Position numbers and translations under genes: made by a program. The notes under the pieces are model-generated. The model made no database searches, was not told the DNA's origin, and saw only the letters and a program-made list of their open reading frames with translations. Positions 6,613 to 12,723 of a stretch of DNA of 12,723 nucleotides are shown here, piece by piece. Positions within the stretch are counted from its first letter, which is position 1, and each line of letters begins with the position of its first letter. Source of the stretch: Pseudomonadota bacterium (GTDB lineage Bacteria > Pseudomonadota > Alphaproteobacteria > Acetobacterales > Acetobacteraceae); the NCBI GenBank assembly GCA_021828605.1, contig JAJZEG010000314.1, positions 1 to 12,723 on the forward strand. The letters are read 5' to 3'.

Positions 6613-8495
6613 GCACCACGACGCACACCGCCACCCGCGACCGCCTCACCATCGCCAGTCTGATCGGCGTGCTGGGTATCGTATATGGCGATATCGGCAC
6701 CTCACCTTTATACGCGCTGCAAGCCTGCCTCAGCTATGTCACCAAAGGCGGGCTGCATAATATCGACGTGTTCGGTCTGGATTCCCTGATCTTCTGGGCG
6801 CTGATCATCACCGTCACCCTGAAATACGTGATATTCGTGATGCGCGCCGATAATGACGGCGAAGGCGGCATCCTGGCTTTGATGGCGCTCGCCCAACGTG
6901 TTGCCCGCTCCAAACGCACCCGCACCGCTTTGCTGTTAATCGGCATTCTCGGCGCGGGCTTGTTCCTCGGTGATGGCGTGATCACCCCGGCGATTTCCGT
7001 TCTGTCCGCCGTCGAAGGGCTCAGCGTCGCCTCACCCAGCTTCAACGCGCTGGTCCTGCCCATCGCCATCGGCGTCATTGTCGGGCTGTTCATGGTGCAG
7101 CGACGCGGCACCGCGACGGTCGGGCGGTTTTTTGGGCCGATCATGGTGATCTGGTTCCTCACCATTGGCGGGCTCGGCCTGCATGAAATCATCATCCACC
7201 CGATTATTCTGCGCGCTCTGATCCCGACTTACGGGGTCCATTTCATTCTCAGCCATGATTTCCTTGCCTTCACCGCATTGGGTGCGGTGGTGCTCTCGGT
7301 CACCGGCGCCGAGGCGCTCTACGCCGATATGAGCCATTTCGGTCGCCGACCGATTCGCCTGTCCTGGCTGTGTTTCGTGCTGCCGATGCTGATGCTGAAT
7401 TATCTCGGCCAGGGTGCTCTGGTGATCATCCATCATCACGCCGCCGATAACCCGTTTTATCTGCTCGCCCCGCATCAGGTGTTGATCCCGCTGGTCATCC
7501 TCTCGACCGTTGCCACCATTATCGCCAGCCAATCGGTGATTTCCGGCGCCTTCACTCTGGGTCGACAATGCGTCCAGCTCGGCCTGTTGCCGCGCATGGA
7601 AGTGCGTCACACCAACCAGACCGAGGAAGGCCAGATCTACGTCCCGCAAATCAACGCGGCCCTGGCCACTGGCGTGGTGGTGCTGGTACTCGCCTTCGGC
7701 TCCTCCAACGCGCTGGCTTCGGCCTATGGCATCGCGGTCACCGGCACGTTCCTCTGCACCAATATCCTCGCCGCAATCACCTATCACCGGCTCTATAACT
7801 GGCCGCTCTGGCGCACCATCGCGGTCTGGGGCACCTTCATGATCATCGATTTCGCCTTTTTCAGCGCCAATTTGCTGAAAATCGTCGAAGGCGGCTGGGT
7901 GCCGCTCGCCATCGGCCTCTCAATCGTGCTGCTGATGACCACCTGGCGGCGCGGTCGCGGCCTGCTGTTCGCGCGCTGGCAACAAGACAGCCTGCCGCTC
8001 GCCTCGTTCCTCAAGCGCCTGCCGCAATCGCGCATCGTCCGCGTTCCAGGCATCGCGGTGTTCCTCACCGGCAATCCCGAATATACTCCGGCCTCACTCC
8101 TGCATAATCTCAAACATAACAAAGTCCTGCACGAGACCGTGTTTTTCGTCACCGTGCGCAATCTCGATATCCCGCTGGCCGCCCCAGCCGAGCGGGTCCA
8201 AGCCGAAGAACTGGTCAGTGGCGTCTATCGGGTGATTATTTCTTACGGCTTCATGGAAACCCCCAACATTCCTCGCTCGCTCGACCTCCTGCGCGAGCAG
8301 AATATCCCGTTCAATGCCATGCAAACCAGCTATTTCCTCGGTCGCGAAACCGTGGTGCCCGCCTCGGTGCCGAAACTCGGCTTTATCCGCCGCGCTTTGT
8401 TCCTGTTCATGCTGCGCAATGCCACCTCGGCCATCGAGTTTTTTCAAATCCCGTCGGACCGCGTGGTGGAACTCGGCGTGCGCATCGCCATTTAG
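6609..8495 (+). CDS. kup: Low-affinity potassium transporter Kup
   Basis: This 628-residue KUP/HAK/KT-type K+ uptake protein (probably K+/H+ symport) sits in the inner membrane. The diagnostic 'GDIGTSPLY' lies at residues 27-35 in the first helix, and Asp28 is the conserved acidic residue. Next come '[28 protein letters not shown]', '[23 protein letters not shown]', '[13 protein letters not shown]' and 'NYLGQGAL'. There are about 12 membrane helices up to roughly residue 440, then a soluble C-terminal domain of about 180 residues with '[26 protein letters not shown]', which is the normal architecture and length. The ATG overlaps the lutA stop. Many Alphaproteobacteria use Kup when external pH is low, since K+/H+ coupling works there; this would suit an acidophilic acetic-acid-bacterium relative, but that is inference. 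The gene ends in TAG followed by AGCGCG. Confidence 0.98.
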   Translation: MSTTTHTATRDRLTIASLIGVLGIVYGDIGTSPLYALQACLSYVTKGGLHNIDVFGLDSLIFWALIITVTLKYVIFVMRADNDGEGGILALMALAQRVARSKRTRTALLLIGILGAGLFLGDGVITPAISVLSAVEGLSVASPSFNALVLPIAIGVIVGLFMVQRRGTATVGRFFGPIMVIWFLTIGGLGLHEIIIHPIILRALIPTYGVHFILSHDFLAFTALGAVVLSVTGAEALYADMSHFGRRPIRLSWLCFVLPMLMLNYLGQGALVIIHHHAADNPFYLLAPHQVLIPLVILSTVATIIASQSVISGAFTLGRQCVQLGLLPRMEVRHTNQTEEGQIYVPQINAALATGVVVLVLAFGSSNALASAYGIAVTGTFLCTNILAAITYHRLYNWPLWRTIAVWGTFMIIDFAFFSANLLKIVEGGWVPLAIGLSIVLLMTTWRRGRGLLFARWQQDSLPLASFLKRLPQSRIVRVPGIAVFLTGNPEYTPASLLHNLKHNKVLHETVFFVTVRNLDIPLAAPAERVQAEELVSGVYRVIISYGFMETPNIPRSLDLLREQNIPFNAMQTSYFLGRETVVPASVPKLGFIRRALFLFMLRNATSAIEFFQIPSDRVVELGVRIAI

Positions 8496-8510
8496 AGCGC
8501 GGTATGTCCT
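8493..8510 (+). repeat. TAGAGCGCG stop-codon motif, copy 2 (after kup)
   Basis: TAGAGCGCGGTATGTCCT, beginning with the kup stop codon. It matches the segment at 9455-9473 in 17 positions if one base is gapped. A short GCTTG-ACG-CAAGC inverted repeat (8511-8523) follows immediately but has no T-run, so it is a poor terminator. Confidence 0.55.
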
Positions 8511-8625
8511 GCTTGACGCAAGCGCGCCAATCTGGCCGCACTCCAACTTTATGGTGCGAGGCTGATTCACGCTTTTCATTGCCGCGTGTGGCGCGTCAAT
8601 TCCAAACGATCAGACTTGAAGCCCC

Positions 8626-9099
8626 ATGACCGCAATCCGCCGCGTCACCGGCCCCGATGGCGCCGCGTTGCACCTCGTGCCGCTCGCGCCTGAGCGCCTG
8701 CCCAAAGTTACCAAACGTGACCTCGAACGCGCCTGGCTCGCCGCCCATCAACAGGCTCAACGCCCGTGCCCCTCACCACCCCGCGCGTTTCACTTCGCCA
8801 GCGGTGCGACCCTCACTGTGACCGATGCCGATGCAAGGCTCTGGGCCAGCGCCATCGATGCCAGCGCCGATCTCGCCACCGCCTACGGCGTCTCACTCTG
8901 CCTGCGCCTGCTCGGCCTGATCGCGCTCATCGCCCGCGAAGCCTGGTGCGCGCCGCATCTCCAATTTCGCGGCGCGGACTGCCCGGTCGATGCCAGCTTG
9001 CTCAAAGCCGCATCCCTCGCCACATTAACGGCCCATGGCGCGCTTGATCCCGCCGCCGTCCAAAATCTGCTTTCGCCGCATTTCACCGCATCCTCATAA
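8626..9099 (+). CDS. Conserved-looking hypothetical protein, 157 aa
   Basis: I do not recognise this protein. It is 157 residues, probably cytosolic, without a signal peptide. The N-terminal third is mixed and charged ('VPLAPERLPKVTKRDLERAWLAAHQQ'), the middle has 'FHFASGATLTVTDADARLWASAID', and an Ala/Leu-rich helical stretch (about residues 95-112, 'LCLRLLGLIALIAREAW') could be a buried helix or a weak membrane contact. Four cysteines are scattered with no obvious metal motif. Codon use matches its neighbours (G/C at third positions), and no overlapping frame gives a better protein, so it is very likely a real gene. The ATG lacks a strong Shine-Dalgarno. It starts 130 nt after kup and lies 16 nt before the small lipoprotein gene, suggesting those two are co-transcribed. 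No function can be assigned. Confidence 0.72.
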   Translation: MTAIRRVTGPDGAALHLVPLAPERLPKVTKRDLERAWLAAHQQAQRPCPSPPRAFHFASGATLTVTDADARLWASAIDASADLATAYGVSLCLRLLGLIALIAREAWCAPHLQFRGADCPVDASLLKAASLATLTAHGALDPAAVQNLLSPHFTASS

Positions 9100-9102
9100 G
9101 CA

Positions 9103-9108
9103 CTGGAG
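9103..9108 (+). promoter_or_regulatory. Shine-Dalgarno of the small lipoprotein gene
   Basis: CTGGAG, seven bases before the ATG at 9116. It selects this start over an in-frame ATG at 9035, which lies inside the preceding gene and would bury the signal peptide. Confidence 0.7.
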
Positions 9109-9115
9109 ACCCGCC

Positions 9116-9457
9116 ATGCCCCGCTTCGCCTTCCTGCTCCTGGCCTCGATTGTCCCGCTCGCCGCCTGTAGCTTCGATGCGCCGCCCCCCTCGGCCAGCC
9201 AACAGGCCGATCAGGCGGTTTGCACCAAGCGCGCCGATCATATTTACGCCGCCCGTCATTTCGCGGGACTCTCTCGCCCGGATCAGTTCGCCACCCCGTT
9301 ATCCGGCACCCCCGATCCTCACTATATCAACAACCATCTCGCCGCTCTCCATGCGCGCGATGACCGGATTAATCGTTGCGTGCAGCTCGCCAACCCCGCT
9401 TTTGTCGGCTCGGATGCCAAATTACCCACCCCGCGCATCATCGGTCCAGGCTCCTAG
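9116..9457 (+). CDS. Small lipoprotein, 113 aa
   Basis: This 113-residue protein has a short signal peptide (MPRFAFLLLASIVPLAAC) and lipobox L-A-A-C, with the modified cysteine at residue 18. The mature part is about 95 residues, with two further cysteines ('AVCTKRADHIYAA' and 'DDRINRCVQLAN') that could form one disulfide in the periplasm. It resembles a type of small Cys-containing lipoprotein that I associate with Acetobacteraceae and related Alphaproteobacteria, in which a 'C..RAD.IY' stretch is followed by 'D..I..CV'; this resemblance is from memory, not a search. The function of that group is not known to me. It follows the 157-residue gene by 16 nt and has a good ribosome binding site. 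Its TAG stop begins the TAGAGCGCG motif, and the next gene starts 18 nt later. Confidence 0.8.
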   Translation: MPRFAFLLLASIVPLAACSFDAPPPSASQQADQAVCTKRADHIYAARHFAGLSRPDQFATPLSGTPDPHYINNHLAALHARDDRINRCVQLANPAFVGSDAKLPTPRIIGPGS

Positions 9458-9473
9458 AGCGCGATATAGTCCT
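9455..9473 (+). repeat. TAGAGCGCG stop-codon motif, copy 3 (after the small lipoprotein gene)
   Basis: TAGAGCGCGATATAGTCCT, beginning with the stop codon of the lipoprotein gene and filling nearly all the gap before the next GTG start. It is very similar to the copy after kup (TAGAGCGCGGTAT-GTCCT). Confidence 0.55.
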
Positions 9474-9475
9474 CC

Positions 9476-12079
9476 GTGCAACCGATTGGCGGCATCACGG
9501 CTGGTATCCAGCCCGAAAGGCTGCTGCATCCCAGCTCGATCTATCTCTCCGGCGCCAACACGAAACTGGGCCTGATTTTGCGTGCCCGGCTCGCCGCCAG
9601 CCCGTTCGCCGGCAGCATCAGCGAAACTTCGCCCAACTCCCCCATCGATCTTGCGCTGATCGCCGATCCGCCCGCCGCCATCCCTGGGGAGCTCGCGGGC
9701 CTCACCAACAAATTACGGGGCGGCGCCGTCATTTATGCCGATATCGACACCGAAACCCTGCGCACTGTGGCAAAGCGCGCGCAAATCCGGGTGATCGGCG
9801 GTCGCTCCCTCGGCATCGCCAATCCGGCCATCGGGCTGAACGCGCTGCTGATGCAACGCCCCGCTTTGCCGGGTCGCGTCGCTTTGCTCAGCCAATCGGC
9901 GGCCATTGCCCGCGCGGTGATCGATTGGGCCGAACCCAACGGTGTTGGCTTTTCACATATCATCGGCATCGGCGCCAATGCCGATATCGGCTTTGGGCGC
10001 TTGCTCGATCAGCTCGCCCGCGACCCCGCTACCGGCCTGATCCTGCTCGATATCGCCCAACTCCGCGACCCGCGCTTGTTTCTCTCCGCCGCCCGCGCCT
10101 GTGCGCGCTTGCGCCCGATCATCGCCCTCGCGCCGGGGGCCCGGCTCGCCGATCCGAGCGCGCTCGGCCTGCGTGCGTATGAGGCGGCGCTCTCGCGCGC
10201 GGGCGTCCTGCTCACCACCCGGTTCGATTCATTCCTCGCCACCGCCGAAACCCTGATCCGAGCCCGTCCGGCCAAAGGCGATTCCCTGGCCATTCTCGGC
10301 AATGGCATCGGCGTTGCCCGCCTCGCCGCCGATGCCGCCCTCGCCGCTGGTCTGACCCTCACCCGCCTCACCGATGAAACCCGCCGCGTGCTCAGCCTCG
10401 GCCTCAGCCACGCGCCCGACGCCTCCGGCCCGATCGCGGTGCTCGATGTCGCGGGCACCAAACTCGCCGATCTCGCCGCCATGCTCGCGGGTGCCGGCGA
10501 AGTCGGTGGCATTCTGGTGGTTCACGCCCCCTCGCATGACCAAAACGATGACGCCGCGATTGATGCGCTGATCGCCTGCGCGCGCAGCGTCACCAAGCCA
10601 CTGCTGGTCGCCGTGCTCGGCGAAGCAACCGGCGGCAGGTTGCGCCACCGGCTGAGCATGGCCGGCCTCGCCGCCTTCGCGACCCCGGAAGACGCCGTTA
10701 GCGGTTTTGCCGATCTGCTGCGCCATCGCGATGCCCGTGCCACCGCGCGCGAACTGCCGCAATCGACCATTATCGAAATCGCCCCGAATCATGACCAGGT
10801 GCGACAGGTGCTCGCTTCCACCCCGCCATCCGCCGACCCGGCTGCACCCTCCTGGCTCAACCAGAGCCAGGCCTTTGCCCTGCTCGATGCTTATGGGATC
10901 AGCACACCGCCGCATCGCATCGCGCTCGATCCCGAGGCAGTCGGCCAAGCCGCGCGCGCGCTCGGCTTTCCGGTGGTGGTCAAACTCTCCCACCCTGATT
11001 TCGCGGCACACCGCCCGCACGGCTCGGTGGCGCTCGATCTGCCGGACGCCGCCTCCGCCATCGCTGCCGCGAAGGTGATCACCGCCCGCCTGCGTCAGCG
11101 CGACGCTTGGCCGGATGGCGCGGTATTCCTGGTCCAGGCGCAAATCCAACCGGCGCGCGAATTGCAAATAAGCGTGCAATCACACCCGATTTTCGGCCCG
11201 ATCATCAGCCTCGGCCCCGGTGGCCGCGATCCTGGCGAAGCCAGTAGCCAAGCCGTCGAATTATTGCCGCTCAATCTCGCTCTGGCCCAATCGCTCATCA
11301 CCCGCGCCGGCGATGCCAAATTGCTGCGTCTGCGCCGGGGCTTGAGCATGGCTGATCGCGATGCGCTCGCCACCACCCTGGTGCGGGTCAGCCAATTAAT
11401 CATCGACTGGCCCGCCATCGGCAGCCTCGATATCGACCCGCTGCTGGCCAGCCCATCGATCACGCCCGCCATCACCGCTGCCAGCGCGCGGATCAGCTTG
11501 CGCCCGCGCGACCAACCGCCGGTCCCTCTTGCCATCCGACCCTATCCCGCCGAACGGGTCGAAACCCTGAGTTTGCACGGACGCAGCATCACCATTCGCC
11601 CGATCCGCCCGGAAGATGCCAGCGCCCATGCCCGCTTATTCGCGCGCATCCCCGCCGAAGATATTCGCCGCCGGTTTTTCTCGGCCATGCGCAGCCTGAC
11701 CCCGGAACAACTCGTGCGGCTGACCGAAATCGACTATACTCGCGAACTCGCTCTGATCGCGACCGAAACCATTATCGCCGCCGATGCTGACCATGCGAGC
11801 GAAACCCGGGGCATCGCCCGCCTGGTCGGCTCCGACACCGATAACACCGAAGCCGAATTCGCGATCCTGATCGAACCCGCCGCCAAACTTCTCGGCCTCG
11901 GCTCCGCCTTGATGCAGCGCCTGATCGATTGGGGCCGCGCGGAAGGCGTGCAAACCATCATCGGTGACATCCTCGCTGAAAACACCCCGATGCTGGCCTT
12001 TGTTGAAAATCTTGGTTTCACCCTCAGCCATTCCACCACCGATACCGACATCATCCAGGCCCGCCTTAGCCTGACCTGA
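9476..12079 (+). CDS. Pat-like protein: ADP-forming acyl-CoA-synthetase-like domains fused to GNAT acetyltransferase
   Basis: This 867-residue protein has the layout of Pat/PatZ protein lysine acetyltransferases. In order: CoA-binding-like domain (1-120, diverged), succinyl-CoA-synthetase-like domains (about 126-440, 'ALLSQSAAIARAVIDWA', 'GFSHIIGIGANADIGFG'), an ATP-grasp domain (about 460-680, 'LLDAYGI', 'ALGFPVVVKLSHPDF', 'GSLDIDPLLA'), and a GNAT domain (about 700-867). The GNAT part has 'ITIRPIRPEDA', 'AEFAILIEP' with the likely catalytic Glu794, the acetyl-CoA loop K-L-L-G-L-G (804-809), and 'GDILAENTPMLAFVENLGF'. The segment that holds the phospho-histidine in active ADP-forming synthetases (usual form SHTGxLAG, expected near residue 225) is missing, so this half is probably regulatory, as in Salmonella Pat. 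Such proteins inactivate acyl-CoA synthetases by lysine acetylation. The only sensible start is GTG 9476, 18 nt after the lipoprotein stop, without a Shine-Dalgarno. Confidence 0.9.
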   Translation: MQPIGGITAGIQPERLLHPSSIYLSGANTKLGLILRARLAASPFAGSISETSPNSPIDLALIADPPAAIPGELAGLTNKLRGGAVIYADIDTETLRTVAKRAQIRVIGGRSLGIANPAIGLNALLMQRPALPGRVALLSQSAAIARAVIDWAEPNGVGFSHIIGIGANADIGFGRLLDQLARDPATGLILLDIAQLRDPRLFLSAARACARLRPIIALAPGARLADPSALGLRAYEAALSRAGVLLTTRFDSFLATAETLIRARPAKGDSLAILGNGIGVARLAADAALAAGLTLTRLTDETRRVLSLGLSHAPDASGPIAVLDVAGTKLADLAAMLAGAGEVGGILVVHAPSHDQNDDAAIDALIACARSVTKPLLVAVLGEATGGRLRHRLSMAGLAAFATPEDAVSGFADLLRHRDARATARELPQSTIIEIAPNHDQVRQVLASTPPSADPAAPSWLNQSQAFALLDAYGISTPPHRIALDPEAVGQAARALGFPVVVKLSHPDFAAHRPHGSVALDLPDAASAIAAAKVITARLRQRDAWPDGAVFLVQAQIQPARELQISVQSHPIFGPIISLGPGGRDPGEASSQAVELLPLNLALAQSLITRAGDAKLLRLRRGLSMADRDALATTLVRVSQLIIDWPAIGSLDIDPLLASPSITPAITAASARISLRPRDQPPVPLAIRPYPAERVETLSLHGRSITIRPIRPEDASAHARLFARIPAEDIRRRFFSAMRSLTPEQLVRLTEIDYTRELALIATETIIAADADHASETRGIARLVGSDTDNTEAEFAILIEPAAKLLGLGSALMQRLIDWGRAEGVQTIIGDILAENTPMLAFVENLGFTLSHSTTDTDIIQARLSLT

Positions 12080-12095
12080 GCCCAATCAAACCCTC

Positions 12096-12723
12096 ATGCG
12101 CATCCTCCGCTCACCGCCCAAACCCGATTACGTGCTGATGACCATGACCCTGCTCTGGGGCGGCACCTTCATCATCACCCGCAACGCGTTGACGCTCCTC
12201 AACCCGTTCGCCTTCATCGCCGCCCGCTTCGGCCTCGCCGCCCTGATCCTGTTCAGCCTGCTGCGCCCCAACCTGTTTGCGCTCCGCAAGCGCGATCTCG
12301 CGGCAGGGTTGATCATCGGCGTCACGTTATTCTTCGGCTACGGGCTGCAAGCGGTCGGGCTGCGCAGCGTCGCCAGCGCCCAATCTTCTTTCCTCACGGC
12401 ACTTTACGTTCCCATGGTGCCGCTGCTCGAATTCCTCGCCTTCCGTCGCCGCCCCCAGCCAGTCCCGGCTTTGGGCATTGCCATCGCCTTTCTTGGCCTG
12501 ATCCTGGTTTCCGGCCAAAACCTGCACCGATTTCACATCGGCACCGGCGAAACCCTCACCCTCGGCGGCGCGCTCGCCGCCGCCATCGAAATCGTGCTGA
12601 TCAGCCGCCTGACCAAAGGCACCGACCCGCGCCGGATGGCCTTGATCGAACTGATCACCGTCGCCTTGATCGCCTTGGTTGCCAGCGTCATTTTGCCCAT
12701 CCCGCCCCCCACCACGCCGAGCA
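12096..12723 (+). CDS. EamA/DMT-family transporter, N-terminal part
   Basis: This gene is open from ATG 12096 to the window edge (209 codons plus one base), so it is partial. It begins MRILRSPPKPDYVLMTMTLL, followed by the EamA/DMT signature 'LLWGGTFIITRNAL' in the first helix. Further helices are visible at 'FIAARFGLAALILFSLL', 'AAGLIIGVTLFFGYGLQAVGL', 'QSSFLTALYVPMVPLLEFLAF', 'ALGIAIAFLGLILVSG', 'TLGGALAAAIEIVLISRL' and 'MALIELITVALIALVASVIL'. A complete member has 10 helices in about 300 residues, made of two EamA repeats. These inner-membrane proteins usually export amino acids or other metabolites; the substrate cannot be read from sequence. It lies 16 nt after the Pat-like gene on the same strand and is probably co-transcribed with it. 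No clear Shine-Dalgarno is seen. Confidence 0.93.
   Translation, partial: MRILRSPPKPDYVLMTMTLLWGGTFIITRNALTLLNPFAFIAARFGLAALILFSLLRPNLFALRKRDLAAGLIIGVTLFFGYGLQAVGLRSVASAQSSFLTALYVPMVPLLEFLAFRRRPQPVPALGIAIAFLGLILVSGQNLHRFHIGTGETLTLGGALAAAIEIVLISRLTKGTDPRRMALIELITVALIALVASVILPIPPPTTPS

Noticed and set aside
7032..7787. 251-codon minus-strand reading frame opposite kup
   Set aside because: Antisense to conserved Kup helices; the product is His/Asp/Gln-rich and has no recognisable domain.
8511..8523. GCTTG-ACG-CAAGC hairpin after kup, considered as a terminator
   Set aside because: Only five base pairs with a three-base loop and no following T-run. The TTGACG within it was also considered as a -35 element, but there is no acceptable -10 at the right distance.
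8496..8625. Intergenic stretch after kup searched for a small RNA, tRNA or promoter
   Set aside because: Apart from the TAGAGCGCG motif and the weak hairpin I see no convincing promoter, RNA fold or small reading frame.
10229..11179. 316-codon minus-strand reading frame inside the Pat-like gene
   Set aside because: It lies wholly antisense to a recognised acyl-CoA-synthetase/ATP-grasp coding region; its product is Gly/Glu/Arg-rich with no family features, as expected from third-position GC bias.
1..12723. Whole window searched for insertion sequences, CRISPR repeats, att sites, toxin-antitoxin or phage-defence genes
   Set aside because: No transposase, integrase, nuclease or regularly spaced repeats were found; gene style and codon use are uniform, with no island boundary.

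Overview
The window is chromosomal DNA with high G+C content, very dense coding and G/C-biased third codon positions. Gene content and protein style point to an alphaproteobacterium, most likely Acetobacteraceae (Acidiphilium/Acidocella-like). The supporting signs are a TimA (Tim44-like) protein directly before MltA, an orphan LutA, Kup, a Pat-like acyl-CoA-synthetase/GNAT fusion, and a small Cys-containing lipoprotein of a type I associate with this family. The placement is inferred from gene families only; no rRNA or other marker gene is present.

The layout is two divergent blocks. The left block (about 1-3711) reads on the minus strand: a histidine-phosphatase-family gene, then a tightly packed tripartite RND efflux operon in the order outer-membrane lipoprotein, membrane-fusion protein, permease (cut by the window edge). 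The last two junctions are a 1-nt gap and an ATGA overlap, so the three are surely co-transcribed. The right block (3920 to the end) reads on the plus strand: timA, mltA, lutA, kup, a hypothetical protein, a small lipoprotein, a large Pat-like acyltransferase, and an EamA/DMT transporter (cut by the window edge). timA through kup look like one or two operons (gaps 52 nt, 4 nt, then an ATGA overlap). A 130-nt gap follows kup, and the last four genes are again closely spaced.

The proteins largely belong to the cell envelope: drug or solvent export (RND pump), inner-membrane adaptor (TimA), peptidoglycan (MltA), potassium uptake (Kup), a lipoprotein and a metabolite exporter. Two are cytosolic metabolic proteins: LutA (Fe-S subunit of lactate oxidation) and the Pat-like protein (acetyl-CoA-linked lysine acylation).

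I found no mobile element, CRISPR array, tRNA or rRNA, and no clear new multi-gene system. The observations most worth a second look are: (1) an MltA whose 3D-domain catalytic loop appears to have lost the catalytic aspartate; (2) a nine-base motif, TAGAGCGCG, that includes the stop codon of all three genes in the window ending in TAG; (3) a Pat-like protein whose synthetase half lacks the phospho-histidine segment and has a diverged ATP-grasp motif; and (4) two adjacent perfect dyads in the divergent intergenic region upstream of timA.
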